Shown: piece after piece, positions 16,371 to 25,257 of the stretch
How the letters are laid out: every line of letters begins with the position of its first letter
Numbering within the stretch: position 1 is the first letter of the stretch
Assembly: GCA_913020555.1 (NCBI GenBank)
Contig: CAJWAC010000021.1
Coordinates: forward strand, 1 to 32,803
Source of the DNA: an uncultured Polaribacter sp.
GTDB taxonomy: Bacteria > Bacteroidota > Bacteroidia > Flavobacteriales > Flavobacteriaceae
Length of the DNA: 32,803 bases
Direction of reading: 5' to 3'
Position numbers and translations under genes: made by a program
The notes under the pieces: generated by a model
Database searches by the model: none
What the model saw: only the letters and a program-made list of their open reading frames with translations
What the model was told of the DNA's origin: nothing

Positions 16371-17488
16371 TTATTTTTTGTTAAAAAATTATTCACTTGG
16401 GTTTTAAAGTTTTCAAGAAAGACTTTTTCTTCGAAACCCTTGGAATGATTTCTTATCCATTGAGGATCAAATTTATCTTCGATAGTAAAAAAATAATCCA
16501 AAGCTTTTTGCAAAGAAAAAACATTTTGTTCTTTAAAAAAAATTCCTGAGGATTTAGATATGATTTTTTTGTTCTCAACTACGGTCTCCAAGGCGCCTCC
16601 TTTTTTATATGCGATAATAGGTATTCCTTGGGTCATAACCTCTAGAGGTATCATTCCAAAATCTTCTTCACCAGGAAACAACAACCCTCTTGAATTTTGA
16701 ATATAATATTGTAATTCTGAATCTTCTAAAAATCCTTTAAATTGAATATTTTTATTCGATTTCTTTTCTAATCTGTCTTTTTCTGAGCCATTGCCAATAA
16801 CAATTAATTTCTCTCTGTTTTTATTAAAACAATCTACCAATAAATCAATTTTTTTATATGGTGTTATTGCTCCAAAACTCAAAAAATACTCTTTAGAATT
16901 AGTTTCTAAAAGCGGAGTATCAAAAAGTGATGATTCTATTGGAGGGTAAATAACTTGTGCTTTTCTATTGTAGAACTTTTTTACTCGTTTTGCGACATTT
17001 ACTGAATTAGCTATATATAAATCTACATTATCAACAGTGGTTTTATCCCATTTTTTTAGCTTTTTGAAAAAAAAATTTGCAAACGGCCTCAATAATGGGC
17101 TCATAGAATTAAGATATTCATTTGTAAAACCCCAACAATACCTCATTGGGCTATGAATATAACATATGTGTTTTGCATTGTTAGTAATCTTTATGCCTTT
17201 AGCTGGACCTGATTCTGAAGAAATTATTAAATCATAATCTTTCTTTAAAGTCAAAGAATCTATCGCTTTAGGGTATAACGGGAAAAATTTTTGATAGTGT
17301 TTTCTAAAAAAGGGGGTATTATATTTTGAAGTAAAAATCTCGTGATCATTTAAAAAATCTCCATAATTATTTTTATCATAAAAAAGAGTATAAATATCTG
17401 CTTGGGGATATAACTTTAAAATAGATTCCACAACTTTTTCTCCTCCTCTTCTTGTAATAAACCAATAATGAATTATAGCTACTTTCAC
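16367..17488 (-). CDS. Glycosyltransferase family 4 (WbaZ/mannosyltransferase-like)
   Basis: A 373-residue GT-B retaining glycosyltransferase. The N-terminal acceptor half opens MKVAIIHYWFITRRGGEKVVE and includes CYIHSPMRYCWG (109-120). The C-terminal donor half has FGAITPYKKIDLLVDCF (205-221), the glycine-rich VIGNGSEKDRL, and the EX7E motif with Glu275 and Glu283 in PGEEDFGMIPLEVM. Relatives are often annotated WbaZ or mannosyltransferase, but donor specificity cannot be fixed here. The start is GTG at 17488, overlapping the polymerase stop as GTGA; the next gene starts within its own stop, so three successive genes are coupled. It should extend the lipid-linked oligosaccharide in the cytoplasm. 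Confidence 0.9.
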   Translation of the reverse strand: MKVAIIHYWFITRRGGEKVVESILKLYPQADIYTLFYDKNNYGDFLNDHEIFTSKYNTPFFRKHYQKFFPLYPKAIDSLTLKKDYDLIISSESGPAKGIKITNNAKHICYIHSPMRYCWGFTNEYLNSMSPLLRPFANFFFKKLKKWDKTTVDNVDLYIANSVNVAKRVKKFYNRKAQVIYPPIESSLFDTPLLETNSKEYFLSFGAITPYKKIDLLVDCFNKNREKLIVIGNGSEKDRLEKKSNKNIQFKGFLEDSELQYYIQNSRGLLFPGEEDFGMIPLEVMTQGIPIIAYKKGGALETVVENKKIISKSSGIFFKEQNVFSLQKALDYFFTIEDKFDPQWIRNHSKGFEEKVFLENFKTQVNNFLTKNN

Positions 17489-18741
17489 TTATTTTTTATA
17501 AATAATTTATTACACAAAGAAAGACTTAAAATAAAAGCAAAACAAACAACTAATATATAGGTCCCAAGACCTTTTAGAAAATTAAAAGTTAGCATAAAAA
17601 AGTTACAAAATAACAAGAAAAAAAATAGCGGTAAGTAGCTGCTATTTCCAGAAAAAACATTGATAGATACTATTTTCTGTAAACACCCGTATAAAAAAAT
17701 CACTATTAAACCCAACCATCCAAAATCTATGTAAAGACCCCCGAAAAAAGTGATAAATGTAAGGATTCGTGGATGTGTAGCTTGAACCTCATCTTGATTG
17801 ATATTAGTAAAACCATATTTATTTGTAAACTTATTTAAAATAAAAAAAGTAAATTTCCCATATTGTTTTTTTAAAGGTTTCTTTTGGTAATATTTGACCA
17901 AATTATCAAATTCAAAAACTCCGTGAACATAATATTGTGCAATTTGAAAACCAGATACCATCAATTTTTTCACATTAGGATTTTTTGTTGAATGTATTAC
18001 TTTAAATACTTCAGGACTTGGCTCTAAAAACTCATTTAAGAAAAAATCTGTAGTAAATGATGAATGATTAGCGTCTGAGTCACTAGACTCTCTTTGCATG
18101 ATAATTGAAGTAGCCGTTAAAAATAAAAAGGAAAAAACCGAACAGATTATTAAAATATGTTTTCTAGTAAAACGTATTTTTCCAAAATACATTAATATAA
18201 TAAATAGTAAAACTGTTGGTATGAAAAAAGAATTCCTACTTGCTCTAATGTAGCCTTCAACAAATGGCAGTAAAAATAACAACAGTGATATAATAATTAG
18301 TTTTTTACTCTTTATTTTATTTTTTAATACAAAAATAATTGGCATGAAATAAAGCTGAGAAAATATAGCACAAATAATAAAAATTAAATTTGTTTTGGGA
18401 GCTGCCAATAATCTTCTGTTCTCCCAAACATCATATTTAAAACTTACATTTCTGTATAAAAACAAATCTACATATCTAACCAAATAACTTATTAAAGTGG
18501 TCAGAATAATCACATATAAGACCTTTTTAGAAATGATTGAAAAGCCCTTGTTTTCAGTTTTTGGAGTTGGAAAAATAATATATCCGAGAATTAAAAAGAG
18601 ATATGAAAGAAAAATAAACCAAAATGATTCGTTTGCAAAAGGGAAAACAATTTTAGCAGGAAATAAAATAAAGATAAAAATCCAAACAAAAATACCCCCA
18701 AAAATACTTGTAATAAAAGGAAAGTGTTTTGATTTAATCAT
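17485..18741 (-). CDS. Wzy-like oligosaccharide repeat unit polymerase, copy 1
   Basis: A 418-residue, mostly hydrophobic protein with about ten or more membrane helices, resembling O-antigen/oligosaccharide repeat unit polymerases that join repeat units at the periplasmic face. A long extracytoplasmic loop in the second half includes AQYYVHGVFEFDNL, followed by TFFGGLYIDFGWLGLI. The same two landmarks occur in the protein at 23932-25257 (YYLHGAFEFGYL, TFFGPIFIDFGWFSLI), so the two are paralogues. The frame stays open upstream to 18969, but that would overlap the flippase gene by 226 bases; the ATG at 18741 starts two bases past the flippase stop and gives a normal membrane-protein N-terminus. 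Polymerase function is inferred from topology, paralogy and context. Confidence 0.8.
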   Translation of the reverse strand: MIKSKHFPFITSIFGGIFVWIFIFILFPAKIVFPFANESFWFIFLSYLFLILGYIIFPTPKTENKGFSIISKKVLYVIILTTLISYLVRYVDLFLYRNVSFKYDVWENRRLLAAPKTNLIFIICAIFSQLYFMPIIFVLKNKIKSKKLIIISLLLFLLPFVEGYIRASRNSFFIPTVLLFIILMYFGKIRFTRKHILIICSVFSFLFLTATSIIMQRESSDSDANHSSFTTDFFLNEFLEPSPEVFKVIHSTKNPNVKKLMVSGFQIAQYYVHGVFEFDNLVKYYQKKPLKKQYGKFTFFILNKFTNKYGFTNINQDEVQATHPRILTFITFFGGLYIDFGWLGLIVIFLYGCLQKIVSINVFSGNSSYLPLFFFLLFCNFFMLTFNFLKGLGTYILVVCFAFILSLSLCNKLFIKNK

Positions 18742-18743
18742 CC

Positions 18744-19991
18744 CTAATTCATTAAAATTAACATTATACAAGATGTAATATAAAGAAACGTAAGAGAAAT
18801 AAATGACCTTTTGAAAATAATATTCTTTGATCTTAATACTATATACTGAGTAATATTGGCAATAAAGAAAATAGAATATAGAATAAATGTAAGACTTAAT
18901 AAATCGAGGTAGTTTCTGTAGAAATACAATACAACTATTGAAATGATAAAAAGCAACAAAAAATACCAATTATTAGCTTTTGCCAAACCTTCCCTATCGA
19001 CAATACTAGAGTTCAACGCTGAAGAAATCCACATAGTCATTTGACAAAATATAATAAAAAACACAATGCTATTATCTGAATAAGTTTCTTTGAAATAATT
19101 TGATAAATAAGGCATTACGTATGGTGAAAGAAAGTAAATAAAAATTGATAAAATAAAAATAAACAAATAAAATAAAGAAAAATAGAAATCTAATTTACGT
19201 GTACTCTTAGTATATAAATCTTTAAAATACCTTACTGAAATTACTTGGTATATTAGCACAACAATTGCTGCTAGTCTATAATAAAAACCATAAACTCCCG
19301 TAGTTTCGTAATCAAAAAAATATTTTGAAAGAATTCTTCCAGACACCGTTAATAAAAATAAAAAAGAAGAAGAAATTAACAAATGAATACTAAATGATAT
19401 AATTTTTCTATACTTAATAAAAATTTGATGTTTATTTACTTTAAGAAAAGCATATATGCTGTAACAAACCCAAAATAAAGCATAAATCAGTATTAAAATA
19501 TTTATATTTAGTATATTAGGTTGAGTTGTTTTAAAAAAATAGCCTAATAAAAAACATAATAATAACAAATAAATTCCTGCCTCTAGAAGTACAGCTTTAT
19601 TTATTTTTTCTTGACTTTTTAAAATTGTAGAATAAAATTTTTGTACAGCAATTATGTAAGAGATATTGGCAGCCATATAAATTTCTAATCCATAAAAATT
19701 AAAACAGTAATAAAACAAAAGATTTAAAAGAAAAGCAAACAACAGCCATAATGGATGTAAACTAAAGCCCTCTTTGATACTCATATCTTTCTTTCGTAAA
19801 ATAAAATAAGGATATGCTCCTGGCACACCTAAACTTATTATCGAATTTAAAAGTACACCTACACCAGCCAATGCATACTCCAAAATCCCAAAATCATTTT
19901 TTGTTAGCAGATCTGCCAAAAAAATTGGCACTAGAAAAGTTATTCCTTTAGCAATTAAAAAAGAAAATAAGAAGAAAATATTTTTTTTCAA
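18744..19991 (-). CDS. Wzx-type oligosaccharide flippase
   Basis: A 415-residue integral membrane protein with about twelve predicted helices and an N-terminus typical of the polysaccharide/oligosaccharide flippase family (FSFLIAKGITFLVPIFLADLLTKNDFGILEYALAG). It would move undecaprenyl-PP-linked repeat units from the cytoplasmic to the periplasmic face. SGRILSKYFFDYETTGVYGFYYRLA at mid-length is also usual for this family. The start appears to be TTG at 19991, eight bases after the ligase-like stop; no ATG gives the expected first helix. It is the only Wzx-like protein seen, although two Wzy-like polymerases flank it, suggesting one export route for the glycan. Confidence 0.88.
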   Translation of the reverse strand: MKKNIFFLFSFLIAKGITFLVPIFLADLLTKNDFGILEYALAGVGVLLNSIISLGVPGAYPYFILRKKDMSIKEGFSLHPLWLLFAFLLNLLFYYCFNFYGLEIYMAANISYIIAVQKFYSTILKSQEKINKAVLLEAGIYLLLLCFLLGYFFKTTQPNILNINILILIYALFWVCYSIYAFLKVNKHQIFIKYRKIISFSIHLLISSSFLFLLTVSGRILSKYFFDYETTGVYGFYYRLAAIVVLIYQVISVRYFKDLYTKSTRKLDFYFSLFYLFIFILSIFIYFLSPYVMPYLSNYFKETYSDNSIVFFIIFCQMTMWISSALNSSIVDREGLAKANNWYFLLLFIISIVVLYFYRNYLDLLSLTFILYSIFFIANITQYIVLRSKNIIFKRSFISLTFLYITSCIMLILMN

Positions 19992-19999
19992 AAATTTAA

Positions 20000-21247
20000 T
20001 TATTTAATATGTTTAACGCTTTGATGATTTATATATAAAATTGGAATAAATAAAGTGAAAAGGATAACACCATGTTGCCGTTCAAAAACACTCTCAAACA
20101 CTAAAAATAATGAAAAACTAATAATAACTATGAGTAGATATTTATTTCTTGAATTAATAGCGTCTATTATAATTTTGATAATAAATATAATAAAGAAAAG
20201 ACCTCCAATCAATCCAAATTTCACGAACTCTTCTAAAAACTGATTATGCGTATTGTACCTATATGCCATTCCTTTTTTAAAATCAATTTTAGTATACTTC
20301 TTAACAAGTTCAATTTCAAAATCTCCTGTGCCAACCCCTATTAAAATATTCTCTTTTAAAATTTGTATTGCACAATACCATTTAATTAAACGTAATTCTA
20401 AACTGTTTGAATTAACCTCATCATACTCAAAACTAAAAACTTGATGATTATAAATATTTTTTTCTATGTTCCATTCTATTTTAGAAAGTCTTCCAAATTT
20501 ACCTATAAAATTGGTTTGTTTTACAACAAAATAAGAGACTAAAACAATAGAGCATATAACTAATAACTTTTGCTTTTTAGATGAAATAATTATTTTTTTT
20601 ATTAAAAAGAAAATGACATAAAGCAGTATCACCCCAGAAATAATTCTCGAACCCAATAAAATAATGAAAAACAATATATACCCTAATTCTAAGTAACCAT
20701 AAAGCATTTGGATTTTTTGATTTTCAATTTGATAAATTAAAAAACCTACCATTGGAACATAGAATAAAGAAAAATATGCATGATGTATCCCTGTAATAGG
20801 GTTTAACGAATATGTTGGTAAAGTAAATAAGGGGCCACCAATAATAAACATTTTGTGGTATAGTAAAAAAAGAGAAAAAACTATTAACCAATATTTAAAA
20901 GCATTAAAAAAATAAAAAAGTTTTTGCTTGCTAATTTCTTCTGTAAAAACAATAATAGGTAATATTAAAAAGCTAAGTTTAACAGTAACTTCAGCCTTGC
21001 CTTTTATGAAATCTTCTGTGTACAGAAGACCTAACAAATTAACTATAAAATAAGCTACAAAAAAATAAACAATAGTGTTATTCTTTAAACGTTTTAGTTT
21101 TTGAAATAACTTTTTATCCGAAAAAAAAAATATCGTTAAAAAAATAATGGAAATAGAACTTAATTTATAACCTATACTTAAAGAGAAGGGTGCAAAAAAA
21201 AGCAATATCGCATAAATGTTTTCTCTTTCTATTTTTAAAATATTCAT
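20000..21247 (-). CDS. O-antigen ligase / Wzy_C family membrane protein
   Basis: A 415-residue polytopic protein with about eleven helices. The segment IGVGTGDFEIELVKKYTKI followed by YNTHNQFLEEFVKFGLIGG is the conserved periplasmic-loop signature of the Wzy_C (O-antigen ligase, WaaL/RfaL-like) family, including the His-Asn pair just before a helix. Members attach polymerised glycan to lipid A core or polymerise repeat units, and sequence alone does not separate these roles. It differs from the two Wzy-like paralogues in this locus, so a ligase role is a reasonable guess. The ATG at 21247 shares a base with the stop of the beta-helix lipoprotein gene (TAATG), indicating coupling. Confidence 0.85.
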   Translation of the reverse strand: MNILKIERENIYAILLFFAPFSLSIGYKLSSISIIFLTIFFFSDKKLFQKLKRLKNNTIVYFFVAYFIVNLLGLLYTEDFIKGKAEVTVKLSFLILPIIVFTEEISKQKLFYFFNAFKYWLIVFSLFLLYHKMFIIGGPLFTLPTYSLNPITGIHHAYFSLFYVPMVGFLIYQIENQKIQMLYGYLELGYILFFIILLGSRIISGVILLYVIFFLIKKIIISSKKQKLLVICSIVLVSYFVVKQTNFIGKFGRLSKIEWNIEKNIYNHQVFSFEYDEVNSNSLELRLIKWYCAIQILKENILIGVGTGDFEIELVKKYTKIDFKKGMAYRYNTHNQFLEEFVKFGLIGGLFFIIFIIKIIIDAINSRNKYLLIVIISFSLFLVFESVFERQHGVILFTLFIPILYINHQSVKHIK

Positions 21248-22317
21248 TACTCTATTTCATTATATTTTTGAACCAATACTCCTGTATTTTTTGAAAAATA
21301 AACAGGTAATGTTCTGTCAGCATTTTTAATTTCTAATTCTTCTATATTAACTGGTCTTAACGAATCTCCTTCATCAAAGTTTGCAATGAAATATCCTTTC
21401 GAGTTTTTTGCGTTAATAGTTATCTTTCCAATTTTAGAATTATAACATCTATTAATCCAAATTCCTGCAAACAATTTATACTCAATATCAGATGCGTCTT
21501 GCATTGGAGACATTTCTTCATCACTACCAATACCAAACTGTTCTATAATAACATCTTTAATTGCATGGTTTTGACCTGTTAAATAAATTCCGTGCCTATC
21601 AGAAGATTTAATATATAATTTATCTATAGTTACATTCTCCGGGTTATTACCCCACCCATCTAATGCTAGTGCAGCATGACTGTTATGATAGCGCTTGTCA
21701 CCAGAACCAAGGTCATCAATTATTAAATGCTTAATTGTAATAAATTTACTACCGTGATAAATATGACATCCTCGAGAACGCATTTTTCGAATACTTTTTG
21801 TTGTATTAGATTTTAAAAAAACAGTATCTATTTCTATATTGGTTGCCTCGGTTATTCCTAATCTATCGTAAGAAATAACAGTGCCCTTTAATGAAATATT
21901 TTTAGGTTTCTTTTTTGTTTTTACATCTTGTGTAATATGGATAAGATCAAATTCTGCATTATCAAACTGAATGGATAAATTTGTTCTTCCGTCAAGGATT
22001 AATGCAGTTTTATAGTATCCTTTAGGAAAAAATAATGTAATATTATTATTCTCTGCTAAATCTAATGCAGTAGTTATTTTAGGCTTTTTACTTATTGGGT
22101 GTATGTAGGTATAAGATGAATCTGGAAAAATACCGTATCTTCTTACATCTCCTATATTATATGCTTTATTTAAAGCATATATGTCTTCTTTAAGGTTACT
22201 CTTATTTTCTTTAGTTACTTGTTCTTTTAATGGTTTTAGCTGAATTTCCTTTTTTTTACAAGTAGAAAGAAAAAAAATAAGAAAGGAAAATGCACATATT
22301 AACTTTAAGTATTTCAT
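21247..22317 (-). CDS. Lipoprotein with right-handed parallel beta-helix (pectate lyase-like fold)
   Basis: A 356-residue protein with a lipoprotein signal: charged start, hydrophobic run and LSTC lipobox with Cys20, followed by KKKE. The mature part contains repeated short beta-strand rungs of the pectate lyase-like type (for example NLSIQFDNAEFDL, NVTIDKLYIKSSDRHGIYL, IKDVIIEQFGIG, SKIGKITINAKNSKGYFI). Such folds occur in polysaccharide lyases, epimerases and glycan-binding proteins. Candidate acidic/basic groups (DGWGNN, SSDRHGIY, GSDEE) are visible but no family active site could be fixed. Its place between acyltransferase and ligase genes, with ATGA and TAATG overlaps, suggests it acts on the exported glycan in the periplasm or on the surface. 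Function is unknown. Confidence 0.75.
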   Translation of the reverse strand: MKYLKLICAFSFLIFFLSTCKKKEIQLKPLKEQVTKENKSNLKEDIYALNKAYNIGDVRRYGIFPDSSYTYIHPISKKPKITTALDLAENNNITLFFPKGYYKTALILDGRTNLSIQFDNAEFDLIHITQDVKTKKKPKNISLKGTVISYDRLGITEATNIEIDTVFLKSNTTKSIRKMRSRGCHIYHGSKFITIKHLIIDDLGSGDKRYHNSHAALALDGWGNNPENVTIDKLYIKSSDRHGIYLTGQNHAIKDVIIEQFGIGSDEEMSPMQDASDIEYKLFAGIWINRCYNSKIGKITINAKNSKGYFIANFDEGDSLRPVNIEELEIKNADRTLPVYFSKNTGVLVQKYNEIE

Positions 22318-23060
22318 TTCTTAATTTTATTTTTTGAATATACTTTGTCTAAAAGACCTGGAGTTTCTACTTTTTTTAGTTTAGCCTTGGTTGTTTCAAT
22401 ATCCATTTTTATATATCTTAATGGTTGATTTACATACATGCCAGAAATTTTCAAATCTTTAGAAATAGAAGAATTCCCTCCAATATTAATAGCATTAGCA
22501 ACACTTACTCCAGGATTAAACAAACAACTGGTACCTATATATACATTATTTCCTATTGTAATATCACCATCAACTCTAATTCTATCAACACCTTCTTTTG
22601 CGTGCACGTAACCATGTGTCCAAAATTGACTTCCCATACCAGCTACTTGACTATGATTTCCAAAAGTAATACTGCAAGTAAGATCTAAAAAATTGCTATA
22701 AGTTATAACTGTTCCAGTACCTAACTTTAAAAATGATTTACCATAGGTGATAGAAGAAAACCCGCGGGTAATTTTATTTAGCCTACCAATAACACTTTTA
22801 TCCCCTAAACAAACCGAAATTGGTCCTTTAAAATAATTTAAATTTTTTATAATTGATCCTTTATCCATTTTTAAAGATGTAACCTTGATGAAATTAAAAT
22901 GACCAATACTCGAAAATTTATTTAGTTCTAGTTTATCTACAAATAAAATGGAAAAACCAATTTTTGATTTCCAGCTAATTTTATGTCCAAGTATCTTTAA
23001 AAATAGATTTGAAGACTTGCTGGGAAATAGGCAAAAAAAAGCCGTGAGAAACTTCTTCAT
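22314..23060 (-). CDS. Hexapeptide-repeat (left-handed beta-helix) acyltransferase
   Basis: A 248-residue protein of the LbetaH acyltransferase superfamily, probably O- or N-acetylating a sugar of the repeat unit with acetyl-CoA. Imperfect hexapeptide rungs run through much of the protein, most clearly DITIGNNVYIGTSCLFNPGV (166-185) and AINIGGNSSISKDL (190-203). QFWTHGYVH (145-153) supplies His149 and His153, one of which is the likely catalytic base. The first 30 residues are hydrophobic and basic, perhaps membrane-associating. The ATG at 23060 follows the dioxygenase stop by six bases, and its TGA overlaps the lipoprotein ATG. The modified sugar cannot be told from sequence. Confidence 0.82.
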   Translation of the reverse strand: MKKFLTAFFCLFPSKSSNLFLKILGHKISWKSKIGFSILFVDKLELNKFSSIGHFNFIKVTSLKMDKGSIIKNLNYFKGPISVCLGDKSVIGRLNKITRGFSSITYGKSFLKLGTGTVITYSNFLDLTCSITFGNHSQVAGMGSQFWTHGYVHAKEGVDRIRVDGDITIGNNVYIGTSCLFNPGVSVANAINIGGNSSISKDLKISGMYVNQPLRYIKMDIETTKAKLKKVETPGLLDKVYSKNKIKK

Positions 23061-23066
23061 TAAAAC

Positions 23067-23930
23067 TTATTTTTTTAAAATTAGTCTATTGACATATTTG
23101 TTATAATTATGGGTCTCAAATGCTATAGGCTCGTAATTTTCGATACCTATAGGGTTCAAAGAATATTGTACTTGAAATAATAACCTTTTGTTTTGCTTTG
23201 GAAGTAAACCTTTGTGAAAACCATAAGTGTCTACTAAAAAGGCTGATCCTTTAGGGCTAATAAAATGTTTTATTGCTTTTTCACCAAATACCTTTATTAT
23301 TTCCTTATCACTATACCTTTTTATTTTTCTTAATTTTGGGGAAGACGAACTCCCTTCTACATATACATGGGGACCATCTTCCATCTCTACATCTGTAAGA
23401 TAAACAAAAAGCTTACAGAACTTATAATCATCCACGTCTCTATGAAATAATTGAGCCTGTTCAGCTTGCTCTTTGCCAGGAATAGACCACCACATATTAA
23501 TATTGCTAATAGTTGGGGTTGCACCTAAAAAATCCTTAACAGCATTTAAAATATCTGAGTTATTCGCAATATCCAGTAATTCTTTAATACCTGAAATATC
23601 CTTTCTCCTGTAATTAGCAACATGAACCTGGGCGGGTATTTCATTACTTTTAAACTCCCCTAAATCTTTCCTAAATGGATCAAAACATTTAAATTCTGTG
23701 ATTTTTTTAAGTATATTGTCAATTTCTTCGCTTGAAAGAAACAGACCAATTTCAGTATAACCCTTTGTATTTAATTCATTATTTTTTATTAAAACTAACT
23801 TTCCATTATTTTTTGGTAAATCAATCTTTGGTATTTTTTTGATTTCTTTTTGAACAAAAAAATCTCTCATATATTTGGCTTTTATCATTCTCATAAAATA
23901 AAAACCCATTATTTTCTTAAACTTCTTCAT
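23067..23930 (-). CDS. Phytanoyl-CoA dioxygenase (PhyH)-family Fe(II)/2-oxoglutarate oxygenase
   Basis: A 287-residue cytoplasmic protein with the double-stranded beta-helix metal triad: His163 and Asp165 in QLFHRDVDDY, distal His239 in TYGFHKGLLP, and Arg249 (NKRLLFQVQYSL) ten residues later as the likely 2-oxoglutarate anchor. NMWWSIPG (145-152) upstream of the first His and LTDVEMEDGPHVYVEGS after it also fit PhyH-like enzymes. These hydroxylate or otherwise oxidise small molecules. In the middle of a glycan locus the natural inference is oxidation of a nucleotide sugar, lipid-linked sugar or an N-acyl group, but the substrate is unknown. It lies one base after the polymerase copy 2 stop and is surely cotranscribed. 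Confidence 0.83.
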   Translation of the reverse strand: MKKFKKIMGFYFMRMIKAKYMRDFFVQKEIKKIPKIDLPKNNGKLVLIKNNELNTKGYTEIGLFLSSEEIDNILKKITEFKCFDPFRKDLGEFKSNEIPAQVHVANYRRKDISGIKELLDIANNSDILNAVKDFLGATPTISNINMWWSIPGKEQAEQAQLFHRDVDDYKFCKLFVYLTDVEMEDGPHVYVEGSSSSPKLRKIKRYSDKEIIKVFGEKAIKHFISPKGSAFLVDTYGFHKGLLPKQNKRLLFQVQYSLNPIGIENYEPIAFETHNYNKYVNRLILKK

Positions 23931-23931
23931 A

Positions 23932-25257
23932 TCATTTTAAAATTCGCACATATTGTGTTTTTCCATTTTCTTTAGAGATTTTTAATTTTCCTGTTAAAAT
24001 TATATAGAGTAAAATAAAAATTAAAAATGAACATATTGTATATATACCTTGGGCACCATTTATAAAATTAAAAACTGGCATAAAAAAATTAATAATCAAC
24101 ATGTAAAAAAGTAGTGGTATAAATTGAAATCTACCCTCTAGTGTTCGGTTAAATATTAATTTCTGTAATACTCCAAAGAAAAACATAAAAATAAGAGAGA
24201 ACCATCCAAAATCAATAAATATGGGGCCAAAAAAAGTAGTATAGACACCTGTTCTTGGTGGTGCATTCTGTATTTCTTTTAAATCAAAATTTGTTCTAAA
24301 AATTATATTTATAAATTTCACAAGAATATTAAAAGTGTAAGCTCCGTAATAATGATTTTTATTGTAATTATTGTAAAGGTAACCAAACTCAAATGCACCA
24401 TGCAAATAGTATTGTGCAAAATTAACAGTTGTTAACCTTGCTGCTTGTAAGGTTTTATTACTTGATTTTATAATTTTAACTTTAGTTTCTTCTTTAGGGG
24501 TTATAGTAAAATTATAATTAGATCTTTTTAAAATATGTTCAATGGCTACCTTATCTGTCTTTGCAAAATCTTTTGTTCGTTCTATAAACAATTGTGTAGA
24601 AAAAATTCCTAAAAAACAAAGTATCCCTATACCTGTTAAAAATTGTATTGGTGTGATTTTAATCTTTTTAAAATAAAACAAATATGCACTAAACAAAATT
24701 ATAATTACAAATAAGCCTGACCTAGAGCCCAACATTATAAACTCAAATCCAGCAGAAAAAAACAATAATACACTCAACCAAAACAAGATTCTATTTTTAG
24801 GTTGAATCATGTAATATATAAAAAGAGGTAAAAAACAAAAAGCATTTGTTATCGCAGAAATAATACTTATTACAGATGCTCCTGACCTTTCTAATAAAAA
24901 TCTATTGTAAGAAATAGAATTGCTAAAAGATGCCTCACGTATATAAAATTTATCTAATATTTTTAAAAAAAGGCCAATAGAGGCTATAAAAATAACAATA
25001 TATAGTATTCTCCAGAGAATTCTTTTGTTTGTAGTATAAGTTAGTTCTTTTTCAGATTTAGTTTGACTAATTATTTTTAATCCCAAAAAAAAGAAGATAT
25101 AATTGGTTATAAGATAAACAAAAGGCATAAGACCAATCTGTAGTTTTATTCTTAGTGGTATTAAAAAAAAAATAAACACCCAAAAAAGCAACCCAATTAA
25201 ACTAACTTTTAAAGGATTATTTTTTTTTAAAAAAGATACATTAGCTATATTAATCAT
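23932..25257 (-). CDS. Wzy-like oligosaccharide repeat unit polymerase, copy 2
   Basis: A 441-residue polytopic membrane protein with about ten or more helices, homologous to the protein at 17485-18741. Shared landmarks are the N-terminal FWVFIFFLIPLRI (compare FVWIFIFILFPAKI), NFAQYYLHGAFEFGYLYNNY, and TTFFGPIFIDFGWFSLIFMFFFG. The extracytoplasmic loop between the central helices is the most divergent part, as expected if the two copies recognise different repeat units or linkages. The ATG at 25257 overlaps the upstream stop by eight bases. It probably polymerises repeat units in the periplasm, but a non-polymerase role for one of the two copies is possible. Confidence 0.8.
   Translation of the reverse strand: MINIANVSFLKKNNPLKVSLIGLLFWVFIFFLIPLRIKLQIGLMPFVYLITNYIFFFLGLKIISQTKSEKELTYTTNKRILWRILYIVIFIASIGLFLKILDKFYIREASFSNSISYNRFLLERSGASVISIISAITNAFCFLPLFIYYMIQPKNRILFWLSVLLFFSAGFEFIMLGSRSGLFVIIILFSAYLFYFKKIKITPIQFLTGIGILCFLGIFSTQLFIERTKDFAKTDKVAIEHILKRSNYNFTITPKEETKVKIIKSSNKTLQAARLTTVNFAQYYLHGAFEFGYLYNNYNKNHYYGAYTFNILVKFINIIFRTNFDLKEIQNAPPRTGVYTTFFGPIFIDFGWFSLIFMFFFGVLQKLIFNRTLEGRFQFIPLLFYMLIINFFMPVFNFINGAQGIYTICSFLIFILLYIILTGKLKISKENGKTQYVRILK

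Noticed and set aside
18742-18969. 76-codon N-terminal extension of Wzy copy 1
   Set aside because: It would overlap the flippase coding region by 226 bases; the ATG at 18741 follows the flippase stop directly.
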